Assembly (NCBI GenBank): GCA_944739405.2
Contig: OX123186.2
Span: 86,903,034-86,967,033 of the forward strand
Direction of reading: 5' to 3'
DNA from: Euclidia mi
Taxonomy: Eukaryota; Arthropoda; Insecta; Lepidoptera; Erebidae
DNA: 64,000 nt
Part shown: one piece after another, positions 43,138 through 55,490 of the stretch
Layout: every line of letters starts with the position of its first letter
How positions within the stretch are numbered: position 1 is the first letter of the stretch
Notes under the pieces: model-generated
The model's database searches: none
The model's input: the letters and a program-made list of their open reading frames with translations, nothing else
What the model was told of the DNA's origin: nothing
Position numbers and translations under genes: made by a program

Positions 43138-45672
43138 ATGTCACAAAAACGTCCATCCGGTTCTGAATTTCGTAAGAGAAAACGCGTTAGAGAGATGGAA
43201 GCAAAAAAAATGGGAAATACCTTACGAAAGTGAACAGTCACACAACAAGAAAACAGTCAGGAAGATGTGTCCAATGATGACGTTTTGGCCCTCCCTGGTA
43301 TGTCTGGAACTAAATCTGGAAACAATTTAAAGATAAAATATAAAGAAGACAACCCAGTCAACCCATCCCAGCAAGACTTGACCTTACCCATCACCACCAG
43401 TCCAAGTTCTGAAATTCAAATTGAAAAAGCAGCTGCTACTGATAAGATCCAGTTAGACAAAAACGATCCTGTTTCATGGTTACCATTAACTGACCACATT
43501 CGTTGTTTCCTTGTCGAAAAAGGTCCTGATCAAGGAAAAGTTAGTCAAAATATTTCTTCAACTGAAGACGCAGGACGAAAATTTCATATACATTGCTTTA
43601 CAAAAAAAATGAGCAATGGCGAGATGGTAGCCAGGTCTTGGCCGTCTTGGTTGATTTACAGTAAAAAAAGAGATGCAATATTTTGTTTCCCATGTATACT
43701 TTTCGGTTCTTCCTCGTCTAAGCAAATAATGCCGGCACTGGCTGATGCACAAAAAGAATTTTATGATTGGCGTCATTTAAGTCCACGTATTCCTGAGCAC
43801 GAAAACTACATTTCATAGAGAAAATTGTATTGAGTGGAAAATGCTTGAACAGAAAATAAAAAGTAAGACCACAATAGATGCATCCTTACAAAAGGCTATT
43901 GATCAAGAAACAAATAAGTAGAGACATATTTTAAAAGTGTGTACCAACATACTTTTGTTTTGCGCGGAAAATAATTTACCGCTCAGAGGCTCTCATGAGC
44001 GTATTGGAGAATCAGGATCTGGAGTTTTCTTAAGTGCCGTGGATATGATTTCAAAATTCGACCCTGAACTTAGAGCGCATATTGAATCGCTTCATAAAGG
44101 AAATATTTAATATTTTACGCCTTATATTCAAAACGAGCTTGTAGATATTCTTGCCCCTGAGGTCAAAAAACAAATTTTAGACGATGTTCGTGCGGCAAAA
44201 TACTTTTCCATACTTTTTGATTGTACGCCAGACGTATCGCATAAAGAACAGATGTCACAAATATTGAGATTCGTAAAAGTATCCGAGCAGAAAGTTACAA
44301 TCGAAGAATGGTTCATAGATTTCATCCAGACTCATGAAAAGCAGGCGAGGGATTGTCGAAAGAGATTTTAGAGAAATTAGAAGTTGATGGATTGAATATT
44401 CAAGATCTTCGTGGCCAAGGCTACGACAATGGTATGGCCGGTAAATATAACGGAGTCCAAGCCAAAATAAAACAAATTAATGAAAATGCTGATTATGTGC
44501 CGTGTGCAGCGCATTCTTTGAATTTATCTGGCGTACACGCTGCTAGTGTCACACCTGACATGATCACATTTTTTGGAATAATCCAGAAAATATTTGTGTT
44601 TTTTTCGAGTTCAACGGTCAGATGGGAAACTTTAATGAAACACTTAAATATTTCTTTGAAAAATCACGCCGACACTAGATGGGCCTCTAAAGCTAGGGCC
44701 GTCAAAGCTTTGAACTCGCAAATACCCCAAATCTAGTGTATGCTAAAGATTCAAACTACCAATGATTACAATGCGGAAACAATCTCTACAGCTAAAAGCA
44801 TAATGGACCAAATTAATTATAAATTCATATGTACTCTCCAAATTTGGGATAAAATTTTGGAATCTGTTCACAAAGTGAATGTAGCTCTACAGTCTAAAAC
44901 TATGACTATCGACAAAGCTTCTGAATTAATCAAGGGACTAACAAACCAGATACAAAATATTCGCGAGACTGTAGACATTGTTTTCGAAAAGGCAAAAAGG
45001 ATTTGTGAACAATGTGGCATTGAAGACAATTTTCCTGAAAAGCGACGAAAGCGAGTAAAAAGAAACGATTTAAGTGAAAGTTCAGACACCGGCTATGACA
45101 TTACTCAGCAAGAAAGTTTCAAAATTCAGATAAATGAAGCAATAGATACAATCATTTCTGAATTAAAATGGCGATTCGAAAAACTACGCGACATACGAAA
45201 CTCTTTCGGTTTTATGACCTTAAAACACATTACTACATATTCGATTGAAGAACTAAAAAAATATGCAGCTGATTTGAGTATCAAATATTCTGCAGACATA
45301 AATGCCACAGAATTTTGGTCCGAAATAGAAACTTTGAAGAGTCAAGTTGAAGCGACTACATTATTGGATAATTGTGAATGTCAGTCAAGTATAGGTCTTC
45401 TCAAAGCTATAGTGGAACTGAATTTAAAGGAAATGTTTCCCAATGTAGTAGTCGTTATAAAGATATTTTTAACGATGCCAGTGACTGTAGCTTTTTGCGA
45501 GAGATCGTTCAGTAAGCTCAAATTAATAAAAACGTACCTGCGCGCGACGATGGGTCATGAAAGATTGTCTGGCCTAGCAATTTCGATTGAACGCGACATA
45601 GCACGGCTCCTGTCATATAAAAATGTAATCAAGGACTTCGCAATGAGAAAAGCGCGGAAAGTAAATCTTTAA
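43138..45672 (+). pseudogene. hAT transposase, ZMYM1-like, with stops
   Basis: Start is ATG 43138 (MSQKRPSGSEFRKRKRVRE, the usual opening of this family); a frameshift near 43225 follows. The TTF-type zinc finger is recognisable (RSWPSWLIYSKKRDAIFCFP, CILFGSS). The catalytic region continues through SHERIGESGSGVF, RAAKYFSILFDCTPDVSHK (DDE first D) and DLRGQGYDNGMAGKYNGVQA (second D); the hAT dimerisation block is near the C-terminus (TMPVTVAFCERSFSKLKLIK). Lesions: frameshifts near 43225, 43815 and 44350, and in-frame stops at about 43920, 44108 and 44737. The end at 45672 is the native stop. It is dead, but its termini could be mobilised in trans by a related enzyme. Confidence 0.9.
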
Positions 45673-45685
45673 GTAATCTTAAAGT

Positions 45686-45735
45686 AAGTACTCGATAGTA
45701 ACCCAAGGCTGTCCTTGGATTACTATCGAGTACTT
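45686..45735. repeat. Hairpin just after the transposase stop
   Basis: 23-nt arms (45686-45708 and 45713-45735; AAGTACTCGATAGTAACCCA and inverse) with one mismatch and a 4-nt loop, 13 nt after the transposase stop codon. In eukaryotes this is not a rho-independent terminator; it may be an incidental inverted duplication. Confidence 0.75.
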
Positions 45736-46165
45736 TGTTTCATTTCTGTATTCGAGCAAATATTTTTGAATAAACAATGTTTATCTTAAAGAAATATACT
45801 AAGTAGGTACTTATATACTTTGGTAAACAATAAATAGATAGATTTATTTGTATTCACATTTGTCCATTTTATTTTCAGAGCCTGGTTAGAGCATTTTTCA
45901 GGGGCGCAGTTTTGAAAGCTTGCACCGGGTGCATAAAAGGCTAGTTACGGCACTGATTCGGAACATGACAATGGTGCTGATTATGACTAATAGACCCATT
46001 TTAAAATGAAAGTTTTATCCAGTTGCGAAACATGACTTGGAGACCAGGGTCCGCTGTCTGATCTTATTAAGGCCGTGATTCAGATATCTAATCATTAATA
46101 TATCAGTAGACATACGACTGGATTATTTATCATAAGGATTTGTTTTCTTTATTTTATTTATATTT

Positions 46166-46399
46166 TTATAGGCTCACGCCTATAAATCGCCGTATCCCCG
46201 AAGGGGTAGGCAGAGGTTTAATATTACACCCACATTTCGCCATGAGTTTTTAGGTCTCACGTAATAGGGGTGAGCCTATTGCCGTTACCGGGCACATCAC
46301 CAGACTCCGTGCTACAGTAACACTTTTGCCCGCCCCGCGGATCGAACCCGAGACCTCCGATCAGCAGTCGCATACGCTATCCACTGGACCACGGAGGCA
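46166..46399 (-). repeat. Full-length SINE, family A
   Basis: Minus-strand head TGCCTCCGTGGTCCAGTGGA with an A box, and a B box region GGGTTCGATCCGC, then the shared body. Compared with 11483 it has a short duplication (TATAAATCGCCGTATCC) near the body end and a small deletion in the middle. Confidence 0.8.
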
Positions 46400-46754
46400 G
46401 TCATTTATTGTATATTTTATATCAAAAAGAAAATCCTATGAATTCATGCAATTAATATAATTTTATAAAGTAACTAAAGATGGGCACCGACGTCTTTCCA
46501 TCTTCTCTCAGGACACGAGACTGAAAGACAATCAACATTCATTCCGCAAGTAATATCGTGAAGTCAATAGTTTGGGCCGTGAGTTTAACTAAGACCATCT
46601 GCAGCATTTTGATCTACACACTTTTTCTACTCTGAAATGGGTTAAATACATAGCGTCAACCTCAATTTTCAGTAAACTCAAACCATACTTTTGAGAATTT
46701 TAAAGCATCTGTCACTAATTACCATCTAAGGAAAGTTTCTGGCAATAACTATAT

Positions 46755-46955
46755 ATAATTAATAGAGGTTGCCCGCAGCTACGCTCGCACATTTTAATTT
46801 AATTTGACCGTTTCTTACTGGTCCTGTGGGAAATTCGAAAAACTCCTTCTTAGTGCACCCCTACGGTTCCCAAGAAACAAACATGTCAAATTTCAGCTTC
46901 ACTCAGTAGTTTCGGCTGTGCGTTGTCTGTCAGTCAGTAACACAAGATTTTTTAA
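46755..46955 (-). repeat. 'ttgcgttactgactgac' repeat, inverted diverged copy
   Basis: Reads on the minus strand as GTTACTGACTGACAGACAAC, AGCCGAAACTACTGAGTGAA, GCTGAAATTTGACATG, GGGTGCACTAAGAAGGAG. Corresponds to 13137-13342 with a different flank (GCCCGCAGCTACGCTCGCA). Confidence 0.6.
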
Positions 46956-47023
46956 TATACGTATTTGTAATTATATTCAAATATATATACTCGTATTTAA
47001 ATACAGCATCCGGACTTATTTAT

Positions 47024-47085
47024 AATTTATATTAATCAAAAGTCTTATACCTATTATGTTTGTAAATTTTTGATTAATATAAATT
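47024..47085. repeat. AT-rich hairpin
   Basis: 18-nt perfect arms (AATTTATATTAATCAAAA and inverse) separated by 26 nt. Probably a chance product of AT-rich DNA or a small MITE remnant. Confidence 0.5.
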
Positions 47086-47089
47086 ACAA

Positions 47090-48230
47090 CACAAAAATTG
47101 TTAGCATACATTCTAAATATGATGATAGATATTAATAACCCCCATAGAGATAAAATGCCATCATCCATCTCTTTCCAACTGGAAATCGTAAGAAAATATT
47201 TATTTTTGACTCGAAATTTCTTTAAGTTTACCTGTTTGACCTGTTTTTATCGTGATTCACTCTCAGGGGTAATTAATTAAAAACAACGTCACTCGGTTTA
47301 TTTGTGTAGTTCGTATTCAGTACGCGACCGAATTAAATACCCTATGCCCTTTCACTATGTGGGTAATACCTACTAAGACGGTATACTAAACCTACACAGA
47401 AGTTTGTTTACGACGCGCCGTGCAGTTTGAGGGTTCCAATTATATGAGTTGAGGTATCGTGTGGAGAGGGTTTGTTAATGCAAGGAAACTTAGTTTGTAT
47501 TGACATGCGAGCCAATTTCATAATTTCTTTTTTACCTCATCAGTCAAGTTAAAACTCAGGTAGTTTCGGTGGGGACGCGATAAAATATTATATTAACCGC
47601 AATTCTCATCGCCTCATGGCTACAAGACGTCGATGCACACCGCGGAGGTTTTAGAAGGTAGAACAAAATCACACACACCACTTCTGTCTGTCCCAGCGTT
47701 TGCGAATCCATTGTGAGTAACAAATTCTTCTGAAGGCAGAAAGGGTACTAAGAAATTGAGAAAGTACTTGCAATCACAGCTCAAACCTAAATATTTAAGT
47801 CACAATCGTGATAGTGTCAGTATTACGAGCGAAGGTATATAAACGAACAACAATCATCTTCATTATTTATTTAGCTCTATTGCGCTTTTGGCATACAAGC
47901 CTGTTGGCACATTGCCGAGATACTCCTACAGCCCGGGTGCATATCAGCACTGGTCTGAGATTTATTAAGCCTTTTTAACGTCTGTTCGGTAGTCTGTTTG
48001 GCCGAGTGGAAATAATAAATACTGCCTTACCACCGTATAATTCCGCAGTAAATACGTCGTCTATGGGTTACTTAAACAGCTAATCAATAGAACTTAGGTC
48101 CCGTTTTAGGAGGGGTTCTTATAGAACAAACATTTCTGAAATAATGTCTTCATTGATCAAACTCACTGTTTGTCAGATTTACACCGAACGGATTCGAGGA
48201 CAGAAGACCAAGTTTTAAGATGAAGATAGA
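47090..48230. other. Gene-free stretch
   Basis: No ORF or RNA gene recognised. A CG-rich segment around 47620-47700 has no promoter motif I could defend. Confidence 0.4.
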
Positions 48231-48234
48231 CGGA

Positions 48235-48300
48235 TCGCCTGATGGTAAGCTATTACCGCCGCCCATGGACTCCAGCAACACCACAGGTATCACAGGTTCT
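48235..48300 (+). repeat. 'cctgatggtaagc' SINE-like fragment
   Basis: CGCCTGATGGTAAGCTATTA followed by CCGCCGCCCATGGACTCCAG and CAACACCACAGG. I know this short block as a frequent lepidopteran repeat. Only about 65 bp is recognisable. Confidence 0.55.
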
Positions 48301-49083
48301 TCGTTAAAAAAAAATTGTTTTGATTGAGACAGTCGATGGCGATGGTGAATATCTTGAAAACAAACGATGATAATGAATAAACAAAATGAAACGATTCAAA
48401 ATTCAGAAATCAAATACGTCTAAAGTTCCAATAAAAGCACGAAACCCGTGGATCCGTGTAAATATTAACCCCTCGCATGCACCGCTCCAAAATGCATTTT
48501 CTCCAGTAGTGTCCAGCCATTTTGAGGATGTAATGTTTATAAGATCCTAGGTTATATAACTTTAATTTTCTCGCGTTTGGTGCAATTATATGACGTAAAT
48601 TTTAAACCGTATACAGAAGTTACTCTATATGATAATTATATTAAAATAGCTTACCTTTAACATTTTCATGTCGGAAAAAAATTATAAATGCAGGTCACTT
48701 TGATTTTTCTTAGACCATGTGAAACATTTTTCCACAATACACATAAATTATTCACGAAATTCACTTTCTAACTGCTCTAATACTATACACGGGTAGACGA
48801 CGCGACGATTATATACACTAATTTAGCACAGGTTACCGATATCACTTAACAATAACCATTTATTCATAGCAGCGAAAAATTTGCGCCATTTTGACGATCC
48901 GACGGAAAACATTTATCACTCAAAAAACATATTTATACCTATTTATAACAAAAACAATACGAAATGTCTAATTAACAATGGATTCTAAGGCAACTTTGTG
49001 AGAAACTTATCTATATTTAGTAAAGTAATTAATAAATACTTACATATAATCATTTAAAATATGGAGGACGGCTAGCGGCCAAC

Positions 49084-50848
49084 GCACAGTCTTTTATGAA
49101 GACTATTTTTCGGACACCGTCTTTTTATTAAAGAAGCTAATAGATTTATTCAATAATAAGAAATGTTTCGTATCCCCATTAAAAAAGGGGGTCTAATTAA
49201 AAAAAAAAATCTTTATATTTTTCATCTCGAAATTTAGGAAAAAGGTTGTGGCGTCCAAACTAAGCACAGTACGCAATAATGATGTTAGAAGCAGCGATGG
49301 CGTTTTTTATGCTGCTTATGTTAGAATACAAGTGAATCTCGTAGCTTTGTTAAATCCAAACTTATGCGAGTTTTTGAATTTTTGGTTTTTCCTGTTTTTC
49401 TCCCAAATTCCGCCGTGTTGGGGTTCTTGATATAAACTGAAATTATCTTCTTTACTTACCCTACACACCACATAAATTTTACATCCCAATTTTATGGAAT
49501 CTAGAAACTACAATCTTTTCAAGTTTTAATCGGATTTTACGTCGTCAGGGTTGTCAAACTCTGTGATAATAATTTTGATCCGGATCTGATATTGTTTTGT
49601 CAAAATAAAAAAAAAACCTGGCCTTTTGTTGATACATAAACACAGTAGTTTGGATTATCTTATAAAACGATACAAATATTTATTTACTTTATAATCTTAC
49701 TTTGATGAATAAAGATAAAAAAATAACTTTACTTATACAAGATAAAATTTTAGTCACTAGCCAAATTTTTTGATGTCAATCTGCCCATGATTTTGACCAA
49801 CTTTTCCTAAGAAACTAACATCGAAAAAATTGCCTCTTGTACATATAAACGAATTGCATCATATCATCAGCATATCTCTCATGCACAGCTGCTCCAACGT
49901 CAAAAAAAGCAATGTAAAATTCCTTTGCCTGCAGCCGCAATTGCATTATTGAAACCTGTAGGTACCTAACCCGAAATCGCTGAAAGAGTTTACCAGCACT
50001 CATGACGATGAAAGTTATGAACCAGAAGAATTTGTGGTGCTTTACAACTAAGAAAATATGTACTGTTTGTAATGTTTAAGTTTTACTATTGATATAACTA
50101 AAATCCAAAAAACAACAGAAAATGTTATATCTATGAAATCTTATGCTCTGAACTTTGAAGGATTTCAAATAATTTCATATTAATAGCGACAGCGTTCAAT
50201 GCAAAGTTGTATTTGCGCTTGCTTTGCAAGATATTAGTTTAAAGGGAAATAAAACTCGATATATATTTTCTTTCATTTTAACTACAGAACCCTATAAAAT
50301 AGATTTTATAAATAAATAATATGTTGTAAAAAATCAATATCGAATAAAAATTTAATCATTAAAATACAGGTAATGAATGTGAAAACCCTAGCAAAAACAG
50401 TTAATTTGGAATAACTTCTAGATTCCATGGATTTCGGGTCTGAAATTTATTATGTATATGAGGAAAGTAAAGAGCATCATTTCTGTATAAATAACTTTTC
50501 CACATATGGTAGAATCTTCGGGAAAAGTAAGAAAAACTAAATATCAAAAATCTCGCTTTAATTTGAATCTAGTTTAGTTATCAGGTTCATTTTGACTGTA
50601 AAATGTGGAGTGAAAGAGACGCTATCGGTGCTTCTAACATTATTATTGCGTATTATGCTTAGTTTAAGAGGAATATTTCTTTTTCTAAATATCCGGTTTA
50701 AGATATGAACATTTTCAAAAAAGTTTTTCTAGAATACTAGAGATGTTAGCTTAATGGGGTTACGAAATATTTCTTTTTATTGAATATATCTATTAGCTTC
50801 TTTAATAAAAATACGGTGTCCGAAAAATGGTCTTCATAAAACACTGTG
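49084..50848. mobile_element. Non-autonomous DNA transposon with ~100-bp TIRs
   Basis: The left arm (49084-49190) and right arm (50745-50848, inverted) share CGCACAGT.TTTTATGAAG, TTTTTCGGACACCG, AAAGAAGCTAATAGAT and TTTCGTA.CCCCATTAA. The 1.5-kb interior is AT-rich and encodes nothing recognisable. The exact outer tips and target duplication are not clear. Superfamily unknown. Confidence 0.7.
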
Positions 50849-51110
50849 CGACGCCCGAAAATTGCATCACAAAAATTACCAACACTTTTTTTTGTAAATG
50901 TTTTTATACCTGGTTTAAAAATATTTAAAACATATACTTCACTAAATTGTCAATAATTTGATATATAATACTAATACAATCACTTAGCGTTTGCGTTGAG
51001 AATATATTTTTGAAAATTTAAACTTTCGTGGTCATTTAAACTTATTTTAAATTGTCTTTCGGGATATATACCACGTACCTTTGTTTGGAGTAACCGATAT
51101 TTCGGCACTG

Positions 51111-51159
51111 TTGCAAGCGCCATGTTCACGGAGTACATCCGTGAACATGGCGCTTGCAA
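51111..51159. repeat. Perfect 22-nt hairpin
   Basis: Arms 51111-51132 and 51138-51159 (TTGCAAGCGCCATGTTCACG and inverse) are perfect, with a 5-nt spacer GTACA. Outside any recognised element. Confidence 0.9.
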
Positions 51160-51374
51160 GACTTCCCCTACAGTTAATGACATGTGTTACATACTTACTC
51201 TTTGGTGCTTACGGATGTAGGGTAACACCATTTCGCGTAATTGCAATTCAGTTGAGCTGAAGATATGGAGGATACATTTTTTGTTGTTTAAAATTATAGT
51301 TCACAAATATACACCACTATTTTTTAATTAGTACAAAAAATTTAACGGTGCTCTAAGTATCTTTGACTAATTTA

Positions 51375-51500
51375 TTTTTTATTTATTTAACTTTTTTGCA
51401 CAACACAAACAATGTGGTACAATAGGTGGACTTAAAGCCTTAGGCATTCTCTACCAGTCAACCTAGGGTGGTGCAGAGATAATTGTTGGTAGGTGCATGA
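51375..51500 (-). repeat. LINE 3' tail fragment, minus strand
   Basis: Contains AACAATGTGGTACAATAGGT, GCCTTAGGCATTCTCTACCA and GTCAACCTAGGGTGGTGCAG, which I know as the end of a common lepidopteran LINE. Truncated; no coding part. Confidence 0.5.
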
Positions 51501-51644
51501 TGATTATTATATTTTAATTATTTACACAATAATTACTAATTATATTACATAATAACTACTTAAACTATAGATATATATTTAAATATATACATATTATATG
51601 TATACATGTATAAAGTATATATAAGTACAAATACATATATTATA

Positions 51645-53866
51645 TATCGATGCCTTCCGGCCAAAAGGGGGTAAGCGACATTTTTTGCGAAATCGACTTA
51701 TATATATGGTTAGAATCGGCTTTTTTTTCTGCGTCTAATGGTCTAAGTTTCGTGGCTCTAGGACAAACTTTTTGTCGCTTAGGCGGTAAAGGAATTGAGG
51801 TTCTAACAGTAAGTTTTTCGTCATAAACGACAGTTATTTTTGGTGTATTTTGTATTATGGTGGTTGGATAAAAATAATATTTCAAAACTGTGATATAAGC
51901 AATTTTGGCTTTGATTATTTTTTTCTTTACTTGAACGTTAAGTAGTTTGGGCTGTAAATATTTTTTTGTAAAAAATACATTAATCAAATTTTACTGGAAC
52001 CTTTGTGTTCCAAACTTTCGGTTAGGATATTAGGGCAGTTTCTTTGGACAAAATATATGTCATTTATCACATTTAGGTCTCATTTCTGTGACTTTATTTG
52101 GCGCTTATTTTTATTTTCCCTAGTCACCAAATCAATCATCGAAGGCGCTTAGGATAAATCATCCAAACTATTGTCACCTTACATTGTCGCTTACCCTTTT
52201 ATTCCCTCCCAAAAAAAAGTTCTGGTATGGTGGTTAGATAATAAGGTAAATCAAAGGTTTGGCGGTTAGCTTACAGATGAATGACAAAAAGCGTCGGTTA
52301 TCACACTCTTTCGTTCGAACAAATTGTCGTTAGCGTTTCACAGCGAACATTCACAGCGGCGTAAGCACCTCCGAGCTTGCGAGTCAGTTTGGCGCGAAGT
52401 TTTTCGAAGAAAATAAAACGGTAAGATTCTTTTAACAGACTTTTATATTCATCTATAATTGTGTATTCTAATTAGTTATTTTAAGTTTTAAAGGTCAGAT
52501 TCACTAGGTCATTATTTTGCTATCTTGTTCAGACAATACTGAATGGTTAAATAAGTGCCTACAGAGTTTTTGTTGGCTGGCCTGGCTTACAATCATAATC
52601 AAGGTTGCGAATCCCACTTTGGGCCAGCAAGGAATTATTGGATTTTTTAATGAATTCTCAGTAACAGTCAAGAGTTAATCCTGCGACTGATATGACTCTG
52701 TTGTGTCGAATTGCCTATGGGACTATGAGAGTGAGAGAATAAAAACTGCACGTTTGTTTTGCACATATATTAGCGCACGTTGGGCGGTCCCTCTTTTGCA
52801 AATTGATATTCTGCCTCAAGATTTGCCACCGTAACTGATTTAACATGTGTCAACATCATTGTTTTATCGATTGAGTGAATGTATGGGTGAGTGTGAATGA
52901 ATGGATACACGGCAAAATTGATAGTAAGAACCCTCTTTGTGGAGTGGCTGGAGGTCGCCATGGTGTCCTCACCTTCCGCCTGACGCATGTCTTTATCGGA
53001 CACGGTTGTTTTGTGTAGTTTCTTTGCTGTGAAGGACTCCCCCAGCAACGGACGTCGCGAGGCAATTTACGGCAACTGTAGACGCGGACATGCCCACGGA
53101 CGATGAGGACCAAACGCCGTCATACCTAAAAGTGGTCCTTAGATACGACATTTTAAGTTTATATTTTTTGGCATACCTAGAATGTCAGCATGAATGTATA
53201 ATGAAAGACTAACTTACCAAAAGTAATTATTGTTTTGTTCAATTTTCTAAAATAAAGACTGATTGAGGACAATTTCTCTTTTTTTAATTCATACGTTAGT
53301 CGGTTAGCCTGTTTAAAAACTTATATAAGTCTAATGTATGTATGTAAATATGTATTTATAATTTTATAAGAATTAATCACAATGTGCTTTCGCATTGTAT
53401 AAAAGAGCTTATTGTATTTTTTATACATAATTAACTTATTACAATTTCCTTGTTCTTCTGCCATTTAACAATAGCCGGTTATGTCATATTGGCTGCACTA
53501 GATGAACAGAAAAAGCACAGGTATGCTCTTTTTCTTCAACAGAAATAAAATAAATGGTGCAGTTAAATCATTTGGGTTGGAACTCATTAATTGAGTTGTT
53601 TTCATTTACGACGTTTTTTCCTGTTAGTATAATTAGGACCATTTGAGGGTAAGCGACACTAAAAAGTGTTAGGCGTGTGATTTGTTTTAATTAACAATGT
53701 CATTTCGTAGAGACCTAATCAAAAACTATATAGTTAAATTTTGAAACTTTTGGAACGTACAGAAAATTTTCTATGATTTTTTTTCACTTATTTTGAACTT
53801 TAAACTACTCTCCTGTAAAGTTTGTAAAGTGGCGGTTAGCCTCTTTTGGCCGTAAGGCATCGATAT
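51645..53866. mobile_element. 2.2-kb element with ATCGATGCC..GGCCAAAAG TIRs
   Basis: Inverted ends ATCGATGCCTTCCGGCCAAA and (inverse) ATCGATGCCTTACGGCCAAA, about 40 bp with a few mismatches. A subterminal motif GGTAAGCGAC recurs (51670, 53648, inverted at 52186), as well as the variant GGCTAACCGCC near the right end. No transposase motif recognised. The interior holds a promoter-like first exon (52330-52420), a weak plus-strand open frame with a polyadenylation signal (AATAAA at about 53252), and overlapping minus-strand ORFs (52770-53113) without recognised domains. Confidence 0.65.
52330..52420 (+). promoter_or_regulatory. Promoter-like first exon inside the 51645 element
   Basis: An insect initiator, TCAGTT (52384-52389), lies in a locally GC-richer region, followed 30 nt later by AAATAAAACG|GTAAGATTC, a good splice donor. 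This is the form of a 5' untranslated exon. The matching acceptor would be downstream, perhaps near TTTCTTTGCTGTGAAG at about 53034, whose open frame ends with YLECQHECIMKD. The link is inferred. Confidence 0.3.
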
Positions 53867-53980
53867 GAATAACTACTTGCAATAATTATAAAATAAATAT
53901 ATACATAATAATATATAAGTCATCGATGTATATGTACTAAAATGTCAATGATTTAAGTTAATAATACAGTAAATATGCAT

Positions 53981-55490
53981 TTATTCTGCCATTTTGCTCA
54001 GTAAAAATTCTCGAGCCTTTTGTTTAAAAGTGTACCGATTGTTAGCCATCCTGATTTCAACAGGGAGTGCGTTCCATAATAGGACAGATTGGGCGAAGAA
54101 GGAAGAGTTAACAAGCCCAGAACTATGGGAAGGACATAAAAGGAGACGATTATTAGACGAACGTAAATGTTTGTCATGAATAGAGCATAAATATTGTAGA
54201 TAAGGATTTAGGTAGAAAGGAACAGAGGGAGAGTTAAGAAAGGAGAAAAGAGTAGTAAGGGCACGCAAACTGCGGCGTTGGCGAATAGTTAGCCATTTGA
54301 GTTGGGAGCGGTATTCGGAGACATGGTCATATTTTCGAAGGTTGTAAACGAATCGAATGCAGTTATTAAGAAGCCGGTCTAATTTGTTGAGGAGGTCTGC
54401 ATTCAGGTCGAAATATCACACATCACCATAGTCGATAATAGGGAAGATTAAAGTCTGCATGAGCATTACTTTAGTGCTAGAAGGGAGGAAGTTCTTTAAG
54501 CGGTACAACGAACGTAAGCATCCTGTCACTCTTTGACTAACAGAAGTAACTTGAGCCCGCCAGTTGAGGTGACTATCTATGTATAAGCCAAGATTTTTAA
54601 CAACCGTGCTGAAGGGTATTGTTGTCTGGTTATACTTGACTGATGGAAGCGCTGAAAGATCAACTTTGCTCATGTTGCGTTGACTGCCTATGATAATAGC
54701 CTGGCATTTTGCGGGATTCACAGCAACACCAAATCGTTCTGACCAATCAAGTATAATAGACAGAGCTTGATTTACCTCACCGATAGCTGAAGCGATGTTG
54801 TCTACTCCTGCATGTGTATATAGCTGCAAGTCGTCAGCATACAGGTGATACGCACACTGAAGATTCTGAGTCAGGAGATTTATAAAAATAGAAAATAATA
54901 ATGGAGAGAGAATGCCACCTTGAGGAACGCCAGACTGAAGGTTACACCATGATGATGAAGAGTCATCATGGCGAACCGACTGCTGACGTCCCACGAGATA
55001 ATTGGAGAACCATTCGAGCGCCTCTGGAGAGATCTGAAGACTGGAGAGGATGGATAGTAGGATTTCGTGATTGACCGTGTTGAAGGCGTTCGTGAAATCG
55101 ACCAGAGCTAGCACCGTAACTTTGGTGTCTTCCATTCCCGCCCTAACATCTCCAGTCACCTTCAACAAAGCGGTCACTATGCTGTGTCCAGGTCTGAATC
55201 CGGATTGAAATCGGTTCAATAGATTATTGTGAATGACAAATTTTGAAAGTTGTCTGTGGACACAAGCTTCAATCACCTTGGAGAGAAAAGGAAGGATTGA
55301 TATGGGGCGGAAGTGGCTGGGGAGAGAAGGATTAGGGATCTTAGGCAAAGGAGTTACTAAAGCTTTCCGCCATAGCATCGGAAACGCACCTGTGTCGAGG
55401 GAAAAGTTGATAATATGCGTAATAGCTGGTAACAATTGATCAACAATAGGAACAATCATTTTACGACTAATATTATCGCAACCACACTAA
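53981..55490 (-). pseudogene. CR1-type LINE, 5'-truncated RT
   Basis: Main frame 55459-54416, 347 residues: PLPKIPNPSLPSHFRPISIL (RT motif 1), FQSGFRPGHS, ALVDFTNAFNTVNHEI (catalytic D), SGVPQGGILSPLLFSIFI, HLYADDLQLYTH (both catalytic D), VKNLGLYIDSHLNW. Near 54415 a frame break leads to the C-terminal part (54268-53981) with SFFAQSVLLWNALPVEIR, the standard CR1/Jockey ending. The endonuclease is missing, as usual for 5'-truncated LINE insertions. Catalytic RT residues are intact. The 3' UTR runs to about 53870 and abuts the 51645 element. Confidence 0.9.

Larger units (their letters stand above)
41838..45955 (+). mobile_element. hAT transposon, 4118 bp, with TSD
   Basis: The termini are CAGTGCCGTAACTAG and its exact inverse. 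Both sides carry the 8-bp target duplication ATTCGGAA (41830-41837 and 45956-45963), the length expected for hAT elements. Subterminal GGGGCGCAG blocks are inverted. Inside is a broken ZMYM1-like transposase; 5' of it lie about 1.3 kb of non-coding DNA including a foldback insertion at 42726-42967. Confidence 0.95.
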
